Shown piece by piece: positions 1 through 8,692 of a DNA stretch of 64,000 bases. The DNA comes from Bacteroidales bacterium (GTDB lineage Bacteria; Bacteroidota; Bacteroidia; Bacteroidales; UBA932). The translations under genes were made by a program, and so were the position numbers. A model generated the notes under the pieces. It saw nothing but the letters and a program-made list of their open reading frames with translations. It was not told the origin of the DNA and did no database searches. The stretch's first letter is position 1. Every line of letters begins with the position of its first letter. Location: the NCBI GenBank assembly GCA_015060245.1, contig SUYU01000004.1, positions 81,658-145,657 on the forward strand, given 5' to 3'.

Positions 1-2
1 AG

Positions 3-650
3 GGATTAGGTGGTATTTTAAATGACTTGTATGGTGTATATGATAGGGCAGAGGAAATAGATTTTGAAAATTTGCCCCAAAAGTTTGTCATTAAAACAAC
101 AGATGGTGGAGGTGGCAATACTATAATAATTTGTACTGATAAGAAGGCCTTGGATATTAAGAGTACAATAAAAAGAGTAAACTCATGGTTAAATGCCAAG
201 GAGGTTAATGCCGGTAGGGAATGGGCTTATACTAAAATACAAAAGTCAAGGATTGTAGTAGAAAAATTTTTAGAGAATTATAATAATCCAGAAGCAGGTA
301 TAGAAGATTTTAAAATACTATGTTTTCATGGTAAACCTGAATATGTTATAGTAGATACAGATAGGTATATTGGCCATAAACGAGACTTTTATGACTTAAA
401 CTGGAATAAGTTAAATATTAAAAGTGATTGTATGCAACTTGAGGATGAATATCCCAAGCCAACTAACTTATCTCAAATGTTGGAAGTAGCCAAAGTTTTG
501 TCAGAGGATTTTCCTGCTGTTAGAGTTGATTTATATAATGTGTCCGGTAAGATTATTTTTGGAGAACTGACTTTTTATCCTTGGAGTGGTTATGTCCAAT
601 TTGATCCGGATGAATTTGATTATGAGTTAGGAGAAAAGTTTAAGATTTAA
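3..650 (+). CDS. TupA-like ATP-grasp family protein, 5'-truncated by the window edge
   Basis: The frame is open to the left edge (GLGGILNDLYGVYDRAEEIDFENLPQKFVIKTTDGGGGN). The KTTxGGGGN and GELTFYPWSG motifs are typical of TupA-like/ATP-grasp proteins in polysaccharide loci. The TTG at 27 is probably not the true start. Confidence 0.8.
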   Translation, partial: GLGGILNDLYGVYDRAEEIDFENLPQKFVIKTTDGGGGNTIIICTDKKALDIKSTIKRVNSWLNAKEVNAGREWAYTKIQKSRIVVEKFLENYNNPEAGIEDFKILCFHGKPEYVIVDTDRYIGHKRDFYDLNWNKLNIKSDCMQLEDEYPKPTNLSQMLEVAKVLSEDFPAVRVDLYNVSGKIIFGELTFYPWSGYVQFDPDEFDYELGEKFKI

Positions 651-651
651 T

Positions 652-944
652 ATGAAAATTCTTTATCAAATACAGAGTGTAAGGTTGTTTAAGGAATAGG
701 GATTGGGGCAGCATATTTAGTTGGTGAAAATTTCTCTTGCATACATTGTACTACACTTGGTGCAAAAGAAGGTAAGAGGCCTATTATAGGAGATAATGTA
801 ACATTAGGAGCAACAGTTACTATAATAGGAGATGTTCACATAGGAAATAATGTAATTATCGGTGCAGGAACGGTTGTTGTTAAAGATATTCCTGATAATT
901 GTGTTGTTGTAGGAAACCCAGCGAGAATTATTAAGAGAATTTAA
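652..944 (+). pseudogene. Decayed/truncated CysE-like hexapeptide-repeat acetyltransferase
   Basis: Frame 693-944 reads [81 protein letters not shown], a C-terminal left-handed beta-helix with no start codon. The upstream ATG at 652 gives only [15 protein letters not shown] in another frame. Confidence 0.75.
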
Positions 945-984
945 TAGTCTATACTAATATTCTCATTTGTTATAAGAAAGTTTT

Positions 985-2112
985 ATGGGAAAAAAGATAT
1001 TTATAGTCGTAAATCAAGATTTTTTCTTCTTAAGTCATCGGCTTCCGATAGGTCTTGCCGCTAAAGATAGAGGATATGATGTTACAGTTGTTTGTGAGGA
1101 TACAGGCGTTTCAGAACAAATTAGAAATTACGGAATAAATACTGTTGATTTACCCATAAATAAAGCCGGAACAGATTTAAAGGATGAAATACGAACTCTT
1201 TTTTTTCTAATTCGTTTATTTAGAGAAGAAAAGCCTGATATTGTCCATTTGGTTGGATTGAAAATTATCCTTTGGGGAAGCATTGCTTGCAGAGTGGCAG
1301 GTGTGAAATCTATGGTTAGTGCCGTTTGTGGATTGGGGGTACTTTTTGATGAACAGCATTCTAATTCACTGATGTCACGTTCAATTTTAAAAGTATTGAG
1401 AATTACACATAGGAAAAATAATCTTGCTGTAATTTTTCAGAATAAGGATGATAAGAGTATATTCCTTAATGCTAAAATTATGAAAGAAGAGCAGTGCGCT
1501 TTTACCAATGGATCGGGTATAAATCTAAAGAATTATGATTATACACCAGAACCTAGTGAAGGTCCTATAAATGTAATTTTTACAGCAAGAATGGTTGAGG
1601 ATAAGGGTACAATGGTATTGATTGATGCTGCCAGAAAGTTGGAATCACAATATAGGGGAAAGATACAATTTCTGCTATGTGGAGGTCTTGATACTAATCC
1701 TAATGGAATCACCAGAGAAATGCTGGAAAATAGTTGTGATGGAGAATATATTCAATGGCTTGGACATAGGAAGGATGTGCTTGATTTGTTGAAAAAATCA
1801 CATATAATGGCTTTCCCATCCTGGTATAGAGAGGGATTGCCAAAATCCGTAATAGAAGCAGAGGCCGTTGGCAGACCAATTATTACTACTGATTCCGTTG
1901 GTTGCAGAGATACCGTTGAGGATGGTGTAAATGGTTTTATAATACCAATTAAAGATTCAGATGCCCTTGCTGATGCTTTGAAAAAACTTGTAGACGACTC
2001 TGATTTAAGAAAACGAATGGGGCTTAATGCCAGAAAATTTGCGGTAAGAAATTTCAATATTGACGATGTGGTTAGAGTGCATTTGGGTATTTATGATTCC
2101 TTTGTTAATTAG
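985..2112 (+). CDS. Glycosyltransferase family 4 (GT-B)
   Basis: 375 aa; N-terminal FFLSHRLPIGLAAKDRGYDVTVV and C-terminal FPSWYREGLPKSVIEAEAVGRPIITTDSVGCRDTVEDGVNG, the GT4 signature. Confidence 0.9.
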   Translation: MGKKIFIVVNQDFFFLSHRLPIGLAAKDRGYDVTVVCEDTGVSEQIRNYGINTVDLPINKAGTDLKDEIRTLFFLIRLFREEKPDIVHLVGLKIILWGSIACRVAGVKSMVSAVCGLGVLFDEQHSNSLMSRSILKVLRITHRKNNLAVIFQNKDDKSIFLNAKIMKEEQCAFTNGSGINLKNYDYTPEPSEGPINVIFTARMVEDKGTMVLIDAARKLESQYRGKIQFLLCGGLDTNPNGITREMLENSCDGEYIQWLGHRKDVLDLLKKSHIMAFPSWYREGLPKSVIEAEAVGRPIITTDSVGCRDTVEDGVNGFIIPIKDSDALADALKKLVDDSDLRKRMGLNARKFAVRNFNIDDVVRVHLGIYDSFVN

Positions 2113-2127
2113 TGTCAACTAATTCTT

Positions 2128-3033
2128 ATGAAACCAACTTTATTGATATTGGCAGCGGGTATGGGGAGCCGTTATGGCGGTTTGAAGCAGTTGGATGGTG
2201 TTGGTCCAAGCGGTGAGACCATTATGGATTATTCGGTCTTTGATGCGGCTCGTGCTGGTTTTGGCAAAATTGTATTTGTTATAAGAAAACATTTCAGAGA
2301 GGAGTTTGAGCAGAAGGTTGTCCCTAAATACAAAAAGATTGTAGATGTTGAACTGGTTGAACAGGAAATGGACAAACTTCCAACAGGCTTTAGTCTCAAT
2401 CCCAATAGGGTAAAACCCTGGGGGACCGGTCATGCCACGCTTATGGCCGCAGATGTTATTGATACTCCGTTTGCTGTAATAAATGCAGATGATTTTTATG
2501 GCGCAAAATCTTTTCAGGTTCTTGCAGATTTCTTGAGGGCGCAGATAGGGGAGAAGGGCAAGTACTGTATGGTGGGATTTTACCTTAATAAGACTTTGTC
2601 TGAAAGCGGAGAGGTGTCGCGTGGAATATGTACTGTAGATGATAATCATTATCTCACCACAGTTGAGGAGCACCATAAGGTAAAGGAAAAAGAGGGGGTA
2701 ATAACGGGTGTTGGAATGAACGGTTTAGAGAGAGTATTGAATGGCAATGAGTATGCTTCAATGAATATGTGGGGCTTTACTCCTGATGTATTTGAGTATG
2801 GGCTTCAGATGTTCAGAGATTTTCTGAAGAAAAGCGCAGATGACCTTACAAAAGAGTTTTATATACCATATGTTGTTAATACAACTATCAATCAGGGACT
2901 TGCAAGTGTAAAAGTGTTAAGTAGCCCAGATCAGTGGTTTGGAGTCACATATAAAGAAGACAGGCCTGCTGTGATGGAACGGTTAAGGACAATGGTGGCC
3001 GATGGCCTCTATCCCAATCCTCTTTTTGAGTGA
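2128..3033 (+). CDS. Sugar-phosphate nucleotidyltransferase family protein
   Basis: MKPTLLILAAGMGSRYGGLKQLDGVGPSGETIMDYSVFDA, a nucleotidyltransferase N-terminal signature; FAVINADDFYGAKSF. Confidence 0.88.
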   Translation: MKPTLLILAAGMGSRYGGLKQLDGVGPSGETIMDYSVFDAARAGFGKIVFVIRKHFREEFEQKVVPKYKKIVDVELVEQEMDKLPTGFSLNPNRVKPWGTGHATLMAADVIDTPFAVINADDFYGAKSFQVLADFLRAQIGEKGKYCMVGFYLNKTLSESGEVSRGICTVDDNHYLTTVEEHHKVKEKEGVITGVGMNGLERVLNGNEYASMNMWGFTPDVFEYGLQMFRDFLKKSADDLTKEFYIPYVVNTTINQGLASVKVLSSPDQWFGVTYKEDRPAVMERLRTMVADGLYPNPLFE

Positions 3034-3107
3034 ATGAAATAAGCATTTATATATATTTCAATTATTTGTAATTTTTTATCATTTTTGCAGAATAATTACT
3101 AAAGAAT

Positions 3108-3974
3108 TTGATGTTAACCTTAACTTTCCATACTACAAATAAAGATTCATGGCTTTCCAAAATTATGGAATACAGAAATTGTATTCAGAGTGGGGACTGT
3201 GATGCTGTTATCTTTACATTTCCCGGTATTGAAGTTAAGAATCTTAAACCAGTTCACATAGTTTCTCTTGCCTGTCTTATAGAACATATCAACAGGTTCA
3301 ATGTCAATATAAAAGTAGATAGAAAAACGGCTGTTGGAGATTATTTATATAGGACCCTAAAATTTAGAGAGTATTGGGCAGGAGGTCGAGACCATTCTCA
3401 CATTGAGGATGAGAATATATTAAATCTGTGGAGACTTAAAGAGGAACAAAAAGAACTATATGGTAATGAGGTGGCAAATTATTTGAAAACCAAGTTCAAA
3501 TCGGATAAGGATCTTTCGGCCGTAAAACTCTCTATTACAGAAGCATTTTATAATGTTTGCGACCATGCAGATGCCAAAGGGAATGCATTCTCTTTTATAT
3601 TGTTTGATCCTGATAAACAAATATTACAGATTGCCGTTTGTGATTTTGGCATAGGAATTGGTAATTCGGTTAGAACAATTCTTCCATATGTAACTGATGA
3701 GGAGGCTTTACGAAAAGCCATAGAACCCAAATTTACTGTAAGGTCAAAGGTGCATAATAGCGGAATGGGATTGTACACGATTAGGGGTAGTAGTACTGAA
3801 GACCAGAATATGCTTATCTTAAGTAATGGGGCCTTCCTGATGACGAAGGGGGAATCTATCAGAACTCAAAAAATGGATTTTGAATTTCAAGGCACTCTAG
3901 TGTATTACAAAATAAACTTGAATCACTATGAGGTTGCTGAAACATTAGATATATTGGATTTTGATTATTTATAA
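3108..3974 (+). CDS. GHKL/HATPase-type ATP-binding protein with STAS-like N-terminal region (anti-sigma/kinase-like)
   Basis: N-box-like SITEAFYNVCDHA, G1-like CDFGIGIG, G2-like NSGMGLYTI. The N-terminus (DAVIFTFPGIEVKNLKPVHIVSLACLIEHI) resembles a STAS fold. No H-box, TM segment or receiver domain seen. Confidence 0.75.
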   Translation: MMLTLTFHTTNKDSWLSKIMEYRNCIQSGDCDAVIFTFPGIEVKNLKPVHIVSLACLIEHINRFNVNIKVDRKTAVGDYLYRTLKFREYWAGGRDHSHIEDENILNLWRLKEEQKELYGNEVANYLKTKFKSDKDLSAVKLSITEAFYNVCDHADAKGNAFSFILFDPDKQILQIAVCDFGIGIGNSVRTILPYVTDEEALRKAIEPKFTVRSKVHNSGMGLYTIRGSSTEDQNMLILSNGAFLMTKGESIRTQKMDFEFQGTLVYYKINLNHYEVAETLDILDFDYL

Positions 3975-3989
3975 TTAGAGGAGGTTAGT

Positions 3990-4265
3990 ATGTGCACAAT
4001 AAATATAGCCTATATACTTAAGGATTCAGATTATCCTACAGCCGGGGCAAAATTGTATGATTTAATTATTGCCAAGTATGACACTGAGGATTCTATAACT
4101 TTAGACCTTGTGGATGTTGACGCATTGCCTTCAATGTTTTTGAATACATCTATAGGGAAACTGATTTCAGATAAAGGAAAAATGGCTTTGAAGAAAATCA
4201 GGTTCTCAAATATTACAAAAAGTCAGGCTGAGAGAATTAAAGACTACGTAGCAAAAGTATCATAA
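3990..4265 (+). CDS. STAS-like domain protein (DUF4325-like)
   Basis: 91 aa, 15 bp downstream of the HATPase gene; SITLDLVDVDALPSMFLNTSIGKL resembles DUF4325 STAS-like proteins. Confidence 0.7.
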   Translation: MCTINIAYILKDSDYPTAGAKLYDLIIAKYDTEDSITLDLVDVDALPSMFLNTSIGKLISDKGKMALKKIRFSNITKSQAERIKDYVAKVS

Positions 4266-4276
4266 TATCATAAGAT

Positions 4277-4301
4277 AAAGCACCTTTCGGGGTGCTTTTT
4301 T
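4277..4301 (+). terminator. Rho-independent terminator
   Basis: AAAGCACC-TTTCGG-GGTGCTTTTTTG directly after the STAS-like gene. Confidence 0.85.
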
Positions 4302-4393
4302 GTATCAGAAGATATTATACTTATTCGTATAATTTTAATGTAATCTTTGAAAGGTCATGATAATTTCAGTAATTTCGTATCTTTAATTTTATT

Positions 4394-5830
4394 ATGGCAG
4401 GTGTTGGAAAAAATAGGACTTTTGTAGGGGTAGCATGGAGTGCGGTGGAGCGGTTTTCTGTGCAGGGAATCAAATTTTTGTTGCAGTTGGTCATTGCCAG
4501 GCTGTTGTTGCCTTCGGATTACGGGCTTATAGCAATGTTGGCCATTTTTATGGAGGTGGCACAGTGTTTCATTGATTCGGGTTTTGGCAATGCGCTCATT
4601 CAGAAGCAGGACAGGACCCAGACCGATTATTCTACTGTTTTCTATTTCAATATTGCAGTTGGTGTTTCCATGTATCTTCTTATGGTGCTGGCATCGCCTT
4701 TCATAGCAAGGTTTTATGAACAGCCCATATTGCAACAGATTATACTCTGGTGGGGATTGAACCTTATAATCAACTCTTTTGCCATTGTTCAGCGTACAAT
4801 ACTTACTGTTGCAATAAATTTTAAACTGCAAGCCATAATATCGGTTATTGGTGTTGTAATAAGCGGCATTGTGGCACTCTATATGGCCTATGCCGGTTAT
4901 GGAGTTTGGGCTCTGGTTGTGCAGTCGTTGCTCAATTCTGCCATAGGAACGCTCCTGTTGTGGTTGCTGGTAAGGTGGCACCCTTCGTGGAAGTTCTCTG
5001 CGAGTTCATTCAGGAGCCTCTTTTCGTTCGGGTCAAAACTTCTGGCCAGTTCGTTGCTGCACACTGTTTATACAAACCTCTATACACTTGTCATTGGCAA
5101 GGCTTTCAATGCTTCGCAGTTGGGCCTCTTTTCAAAGGCCTCAAGCATTTCAAAGTTGCCCTCTCTGAACATTACCAATATTCTCAACAGGGTGCTGTAT
5201 CCTGTTCTTTGTGAGGTACAGGATGATGACCGTAAGGTTACCGACAAGTTCTATCTCTATATAAGGCTCAGTTCACTTATTGTTTTTCCGCTCATGGTGG
5301 GGCTTGCAGTTGTTGCGGAGCCTGCTGTGCTTCTTGTGCTTTCAGAGAAGTGGTTGCCTTGCGTGCCTTATCTGCAGATATTGTCAATAGCATATATGTG
5401 GGATCCAGTAATGAACCTTACATGTTCTGTATTGAATGTAAAGCACCGTAGCGACCTTATGTTGCGGGCAGAGATTGTAAAGAAGGTGGTTGCCATAGTA
5501 ATATTGGTTGTAACAATTCCGTTTGGCGTAGAGATCATGTGTTACGGATTGCTTTGTTACTCATTTATTGACCTGTTCATCATAACACAATATACAAAAC
5601 GCATTTTGCCTGAGATAACTTTCTTTAACCATGTGAAAAAGATTCTTCCAATATTGCTTCAGTCTCTCTTTATGGGGGTGATTGTATGGATTTGGATGCT
5701 GATGTTTGATAATCTCTTTGTGCAGTTGTTTGGAGGAGTTTTTGTAGGTAGTGTTGTATATTTGACAAGTATATTTATTTTTTGCAAAAGTGAGACAAAA
5801 ATATTTTTGGAATTGTTTGCTAAACGGTAG
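4394..5830 (+). CDS. Wzx-like lipopolysaccharide/O-antigen flippase (MATE/MVF superfamily)
   Basis: 478 aa polytopic protein; GVAWSAVERFSVQGIKFLLQLVIARLLLPSDYGLIAM is typical of Bacteroidales Wzx. Confidence 0.9.
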   Translation: MAGVGKNRTFVGVAWSAVERFSVQGIKFLLQLVIARLLLPSDYGLIAMLAIFMEVAQCFIDSGFGNALIQKQDRTQTDYSTVFYFNIAVGVSMYLLMVLASPFIARFYEQPILQQIILWWGLNLIINSFAIVQRTILTVAINFKLQAIISVIGVVISGIVALYMAYAGYGVWALVVQSLLNSAIGTLLLWLLVRWHPSWKFSASSFRSLFSFGSKLLASSLLHTVYTNLYTLVIGKAFNASQLGLFSKASSISKLPSLNITNILNRVLYPVLCEVQDDDRKVTDKFYLYIRLSSLIVFPLMVGLAVVAEPAVLLVLSEKWLPCVPYLQILSIAYMWDPVMNLTCSVLNVKHRSDLMLRAEIVKKVVAIVILVVTIPFGVEIMCYGLLCYSFIDLFIITQYTKRILPEITFFNHVKKILPILLQSLFMGVIVWIWMLMFDNLFVQLFGGVFVGSVVYLTSIFIFCKSETKIFLELFAKR

Positions 5831-5845
5831 ATATGTTGGAGAATA

Positions 5846-6766
5846 ATGGATTATTTGTATAAAATATCAGTTGTCGTACCCGTATATAATGCGGGTAAAT
5901 ATCTTCATAGGTGTTTGGATTCGCTTGTTAATCAGGCTTTTAGTGGGTATGAGATTGTGCTTGTGAATGATGGGAGTACCGATGATTCAGGAAAAATATG
6001 CGATGCTTATGCTGCTCAATATCCCAATATAACCGTTTTCAATAAGGAGAATGGAGGAGTAAGTTCTGCCCGTCAGTGCGGATTGGATAATTCCAGAGGC
6101 GAGTATCTGCTCTATGTCGATTCTGATGACTGGATTGAGTTGGACATGTTGGCCGATATGTACAATAGTGCCGTTGAAACTAACTCTGATATAGTCTATT
6201 GCGATTTTTATAGGGAATTCAAAAACGAAACACGTTATGCTTATCAGGGCGTTGATGGTTCATATTTGCTTGAACTCTTCAATCACACAAGAGATGGGGT
6301 CTTATGGAACAAACTGATAAGGAGAGAGTGCTTTACCTCCAATAATATTGCCTTTGACAATAAAATCAATTTGTGGGAGGATTTATATATATGTTGCAGG
6401 ATATTGTTGAAAGGTGCTACCGTAAAATATTTGAATAAGGCTTATTATCATTATGATTGTTATTCAAACCCAAATTCCATTTTGAGAAATGAATCAATCA
6501 AAGACATATATAGCCTTATGAATTTTGTGTCGTATTTTGAGGAAATTTTAGATGACAAGAATTTGCTCAGGGTAAGCAAAGCCACAATTAAAGATAAGGT
6601 ATTCAAGAAGAGATATATGCCAATTTTCAAGTGGATTATGTTATATAAGGAAATTAATGTATGGTATATCGAAACTTATAAAGGTGATACAAAAAATCCT
6701 ATAACACTTGCGATGATTGGAATGATAAAATTGTACCGTTTTTTATTTGATAGAAGTTTAAATTAG
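5846..6766 (+). CDS. Glycosyltransferase family 2
   Basis: ISVVVPVYNAGKYLHRCLDSLVNQ...NDGSTDDSG...YVDSDDWIE. Confidence 0.93.
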   Translation: MDYLYKISVVVPVYNAGKYLHRCLDSLVNQAFSGYEIVLVNDGSTDDSGKICDAYAAQYPNITVFNKENGGVSSARQCGLDNSRGEYLLYVDSDDWIELDMLADMYNSAVETNSDIVYCDFYREFKNETRYAYQGVDGSYLLELFNHTRDGVLWNKLIRRECFTSNNIAFDNKINLWEDLYICCRILLKGATVKYLNKAYYHYDCYSNPNSILRNESIKDIYSLMNFVSYFEEILDDKNLLRVSKATIKDKVFKKRYMPIFKWIMLYKEINVWYIETYKGDTKNPITLAMIGMIKLYRFLFDRSLN

Positions 6767-6779
6767 TATTGTTCTGGAT

Positions 6780-7712
6780 ATGGATATTGTTTTTTGTACC
6801 GACAAGAATTATATAATGCCAACTGGTGTATTGATGACTTCCATATGTGTCAATAATGCATGTCATGACATAATGTTTCATGTTGTATGTAATCCGAATG
6901 TCACCCAAAATGACAAGGATGATTTGACATCCATAACTCTAAAATATGGAAAGAAGATAGCCTTCTATAATGTGGATGCGGCATCGGTTACTGATTTTTC
7001 TGTAGGAAGGAAAGGACAGCCGGGCCATATTACCATTGCTACCTATTATAGGTTGCTTCTGCCAATATTACTGCCGCAGGAGGTGAAAAAAGTGTTGTAT
7101 CTCGATTCCGACATTATTGTAAGAGGAGATATTGGACCATTATTTGACACCGATTTGGGCAATGCTGCCGTGGGGGCTGTTGCAGATATGTCAGAGGGCC
7201 AAATATATATGTATAACAGATTGAGATATTCTTATCAATTTGGTTATTTCAATGCCGGTGTATTGCTCATTAATTTGGAGTATTGGAGAAAGAACAATAT
7301 TTTGGGTGAGTGTGTTGAATTTGCAAAACAATATCCCGAGAGGATCAAATTACATGACCAGGATATTTTAAATTACTTGTTGAGAGAACGGAAAAGGGCT
7401 TTGCCTTTGACATATAATTTTCAGGAAGGTTTTTTATATACCGAGGTTGCTGTCTCTTTAGAAAAATATGAAGATGAGATATTTGCAACAGAGAGTGATC
7501 CTGCAATAATTCATTATACAGCAATCAAGCCTTGGTTCAAACTGTGTGACAATCCATATAGAGGGGTATTTTTGGAGTATAAGTCTTTGACAAAATGGAA
7601 AGATATGCCTTTGGTTCCTGTGACCCTTAAAGAGAAATTGAAGAAGATTTGTATAAAATATGGGATACTTAATTTTGCGGTGCGTTCATATAGGAACATT
7701 AAATTGAATTAG
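6780..7712 (+). CDS. Glycosyltransferase family 8
   Basis: MDIVFCTDKNYIMPTGVLMTSI...VLYLDSDIIVRGDI (DxD)...FNAGVLLINLEYWR...HDQDILNYL, the GT8 signature. Confidence 0.93.
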   Translation: MDIVFCTDKNYIMPTGVLMTSICVNNACHDIMFHVVCNPNVTQNDKDDLTSITLKYGKKIAFYNVDAASVTDFSVGRKGQPGHITIATYYRLLLPILLPQEVKKVLYLDSDIIVRGDIGPLFDTDLGNAAVGAVADMSEGQIYMYNRLRYSYQFGYFNAGVLLINLEYWRKNNILGECVEFAKQYPERIKLHDQDILNYLLRERKRALPLTYNFQEGFLYTEVAVSLEKYEDEIFATESDPAIIHYTAIKPWFKLCDNPYRGVFLEYKSLTKWKDMPLVPVTLKEKLKKICIKYGILNFAVRSYRNIKLN

Positions 7713-8675
7713 ATGGAAAAATTGCTCTCAATAATAGTACCTGTATACAATACCGAAGAGTATCTGTGCCGATGTCTTGAATCCATTTTTGACAAAAATG
7801 CAGATAGCGCTCTTTATGAGGTTATTGCAGTTAATGATGGTAGTCCCGACAATTCAATGCACATACTTCGGGGCTTTTGTGGCATTTATAGCAATATGGT
7901 GCTCATTGATAAGGAGAATGGAGGGGTCTCTTCTGCAAGAAATCTTGCTTTGCAAAGGGCTGCTGGAAAGTATGTGGCTTTTGTTGATTCTGATGATGCA
8001 ATTTTTGATGGGGCCCTTGTGCATTTGTTGGATGTGCTCAGGGAATGCAAGGATGATATTGTTGTAATGCGTTCTTTTATGCACGCAGATATTGAGCGGT
8101 ATGGCTGGAGTAAAATATTTAACAATGCGGAGGTTGAAAAACCGGTATCGGTCATAAACAGAAAATATTCACGTGGATCTGTATGTGGATGTGCCTTTTC
8201 CACATCCTTGTTGAGGAGTAATGGAATATTGTTTCCTGAGGGTGTAAGAAATGGTGAGGATACTATCTTTTTCTTTATGTCACTATTCTGGGCAGATTCT
8301 GTAAGGTTTCAGGATATTAAGTTTTATAATGTGATTGGCAGGGAGGGTAGTGCCTCAAATACCTATACGGCACAAAGGTTGGATTCATCAGTTTTGGGGG
8401 TGAAGTTTGTATGCGGGCTTATTGAAAGATTCTCATCTGATGAGAAAGTTGACATTTTCAAATATCTCAAATATATTTTGATTGATTCTATTGTAAAAGC
8501 CACAATCAGTACACCGGGTTGCGGATACAAATATTTGAGGAAACTTGGGCTTGATAAGTTAAGAGAGTCAGACTGTAGAAAAATAACGTACGCAAAATAT
8601 AAGATGGCAGTAATGAACAGATCATTATTGCTATATTATATTCTTGTTATGTTCAAAAAATCAGTACTGAAATAG
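7713..8675 (+). CDS. Glycosyltransferase family 2
   Basis: LLSIIVPVYNTEEYLCRCLESIF...NDGSPDNS...FVDSDDAIFDG; start abuts the GT8 stop. Confidence 0.93.
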   Translation: MEKLLSIIVPVYNTEEYLCRCLESIFDKNADSALYEVIAVNDGSPDNSMHILRGFCGIYSNMVLIDKENGGVSSARNLALQRAAGKYVAFVDSDDAIFDGALVHLLDVLRECKDDIVVMRSFMHADIERYGWSKIFNNAEVEKPVSVINRKYSRGSVCGCAFSTSLLRSNGILFPEGVRNGEDTIFFFMSLFWADSVRFQDIKFYNVIGREGSASNTYTAQRLDSSVLGVKFVCGLIERFSSDEKVDIFKYLKYILIDSIVKATISTPGCGYKYLRKLGLDKLRESDCRKITYAKYKMAVMNRSLLLYYILVMFKKSVLK

Positions 8676-8692
8676 CAGGATATAGGCAGTAC

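Noticed and set aside
2140-2676. 178 aa minus-strand ORF
   Set aside because: Antisense to a clear nucleotidyltransferase CDS; no domain-like sequence.
4355-4981. 208 aa minus-strand ORF (MPPYQQPQQERSYG...)
   Set aside because: Antisense shadow of the Wzx-like flippase; composition reflects the complement of hydrophobic codons.
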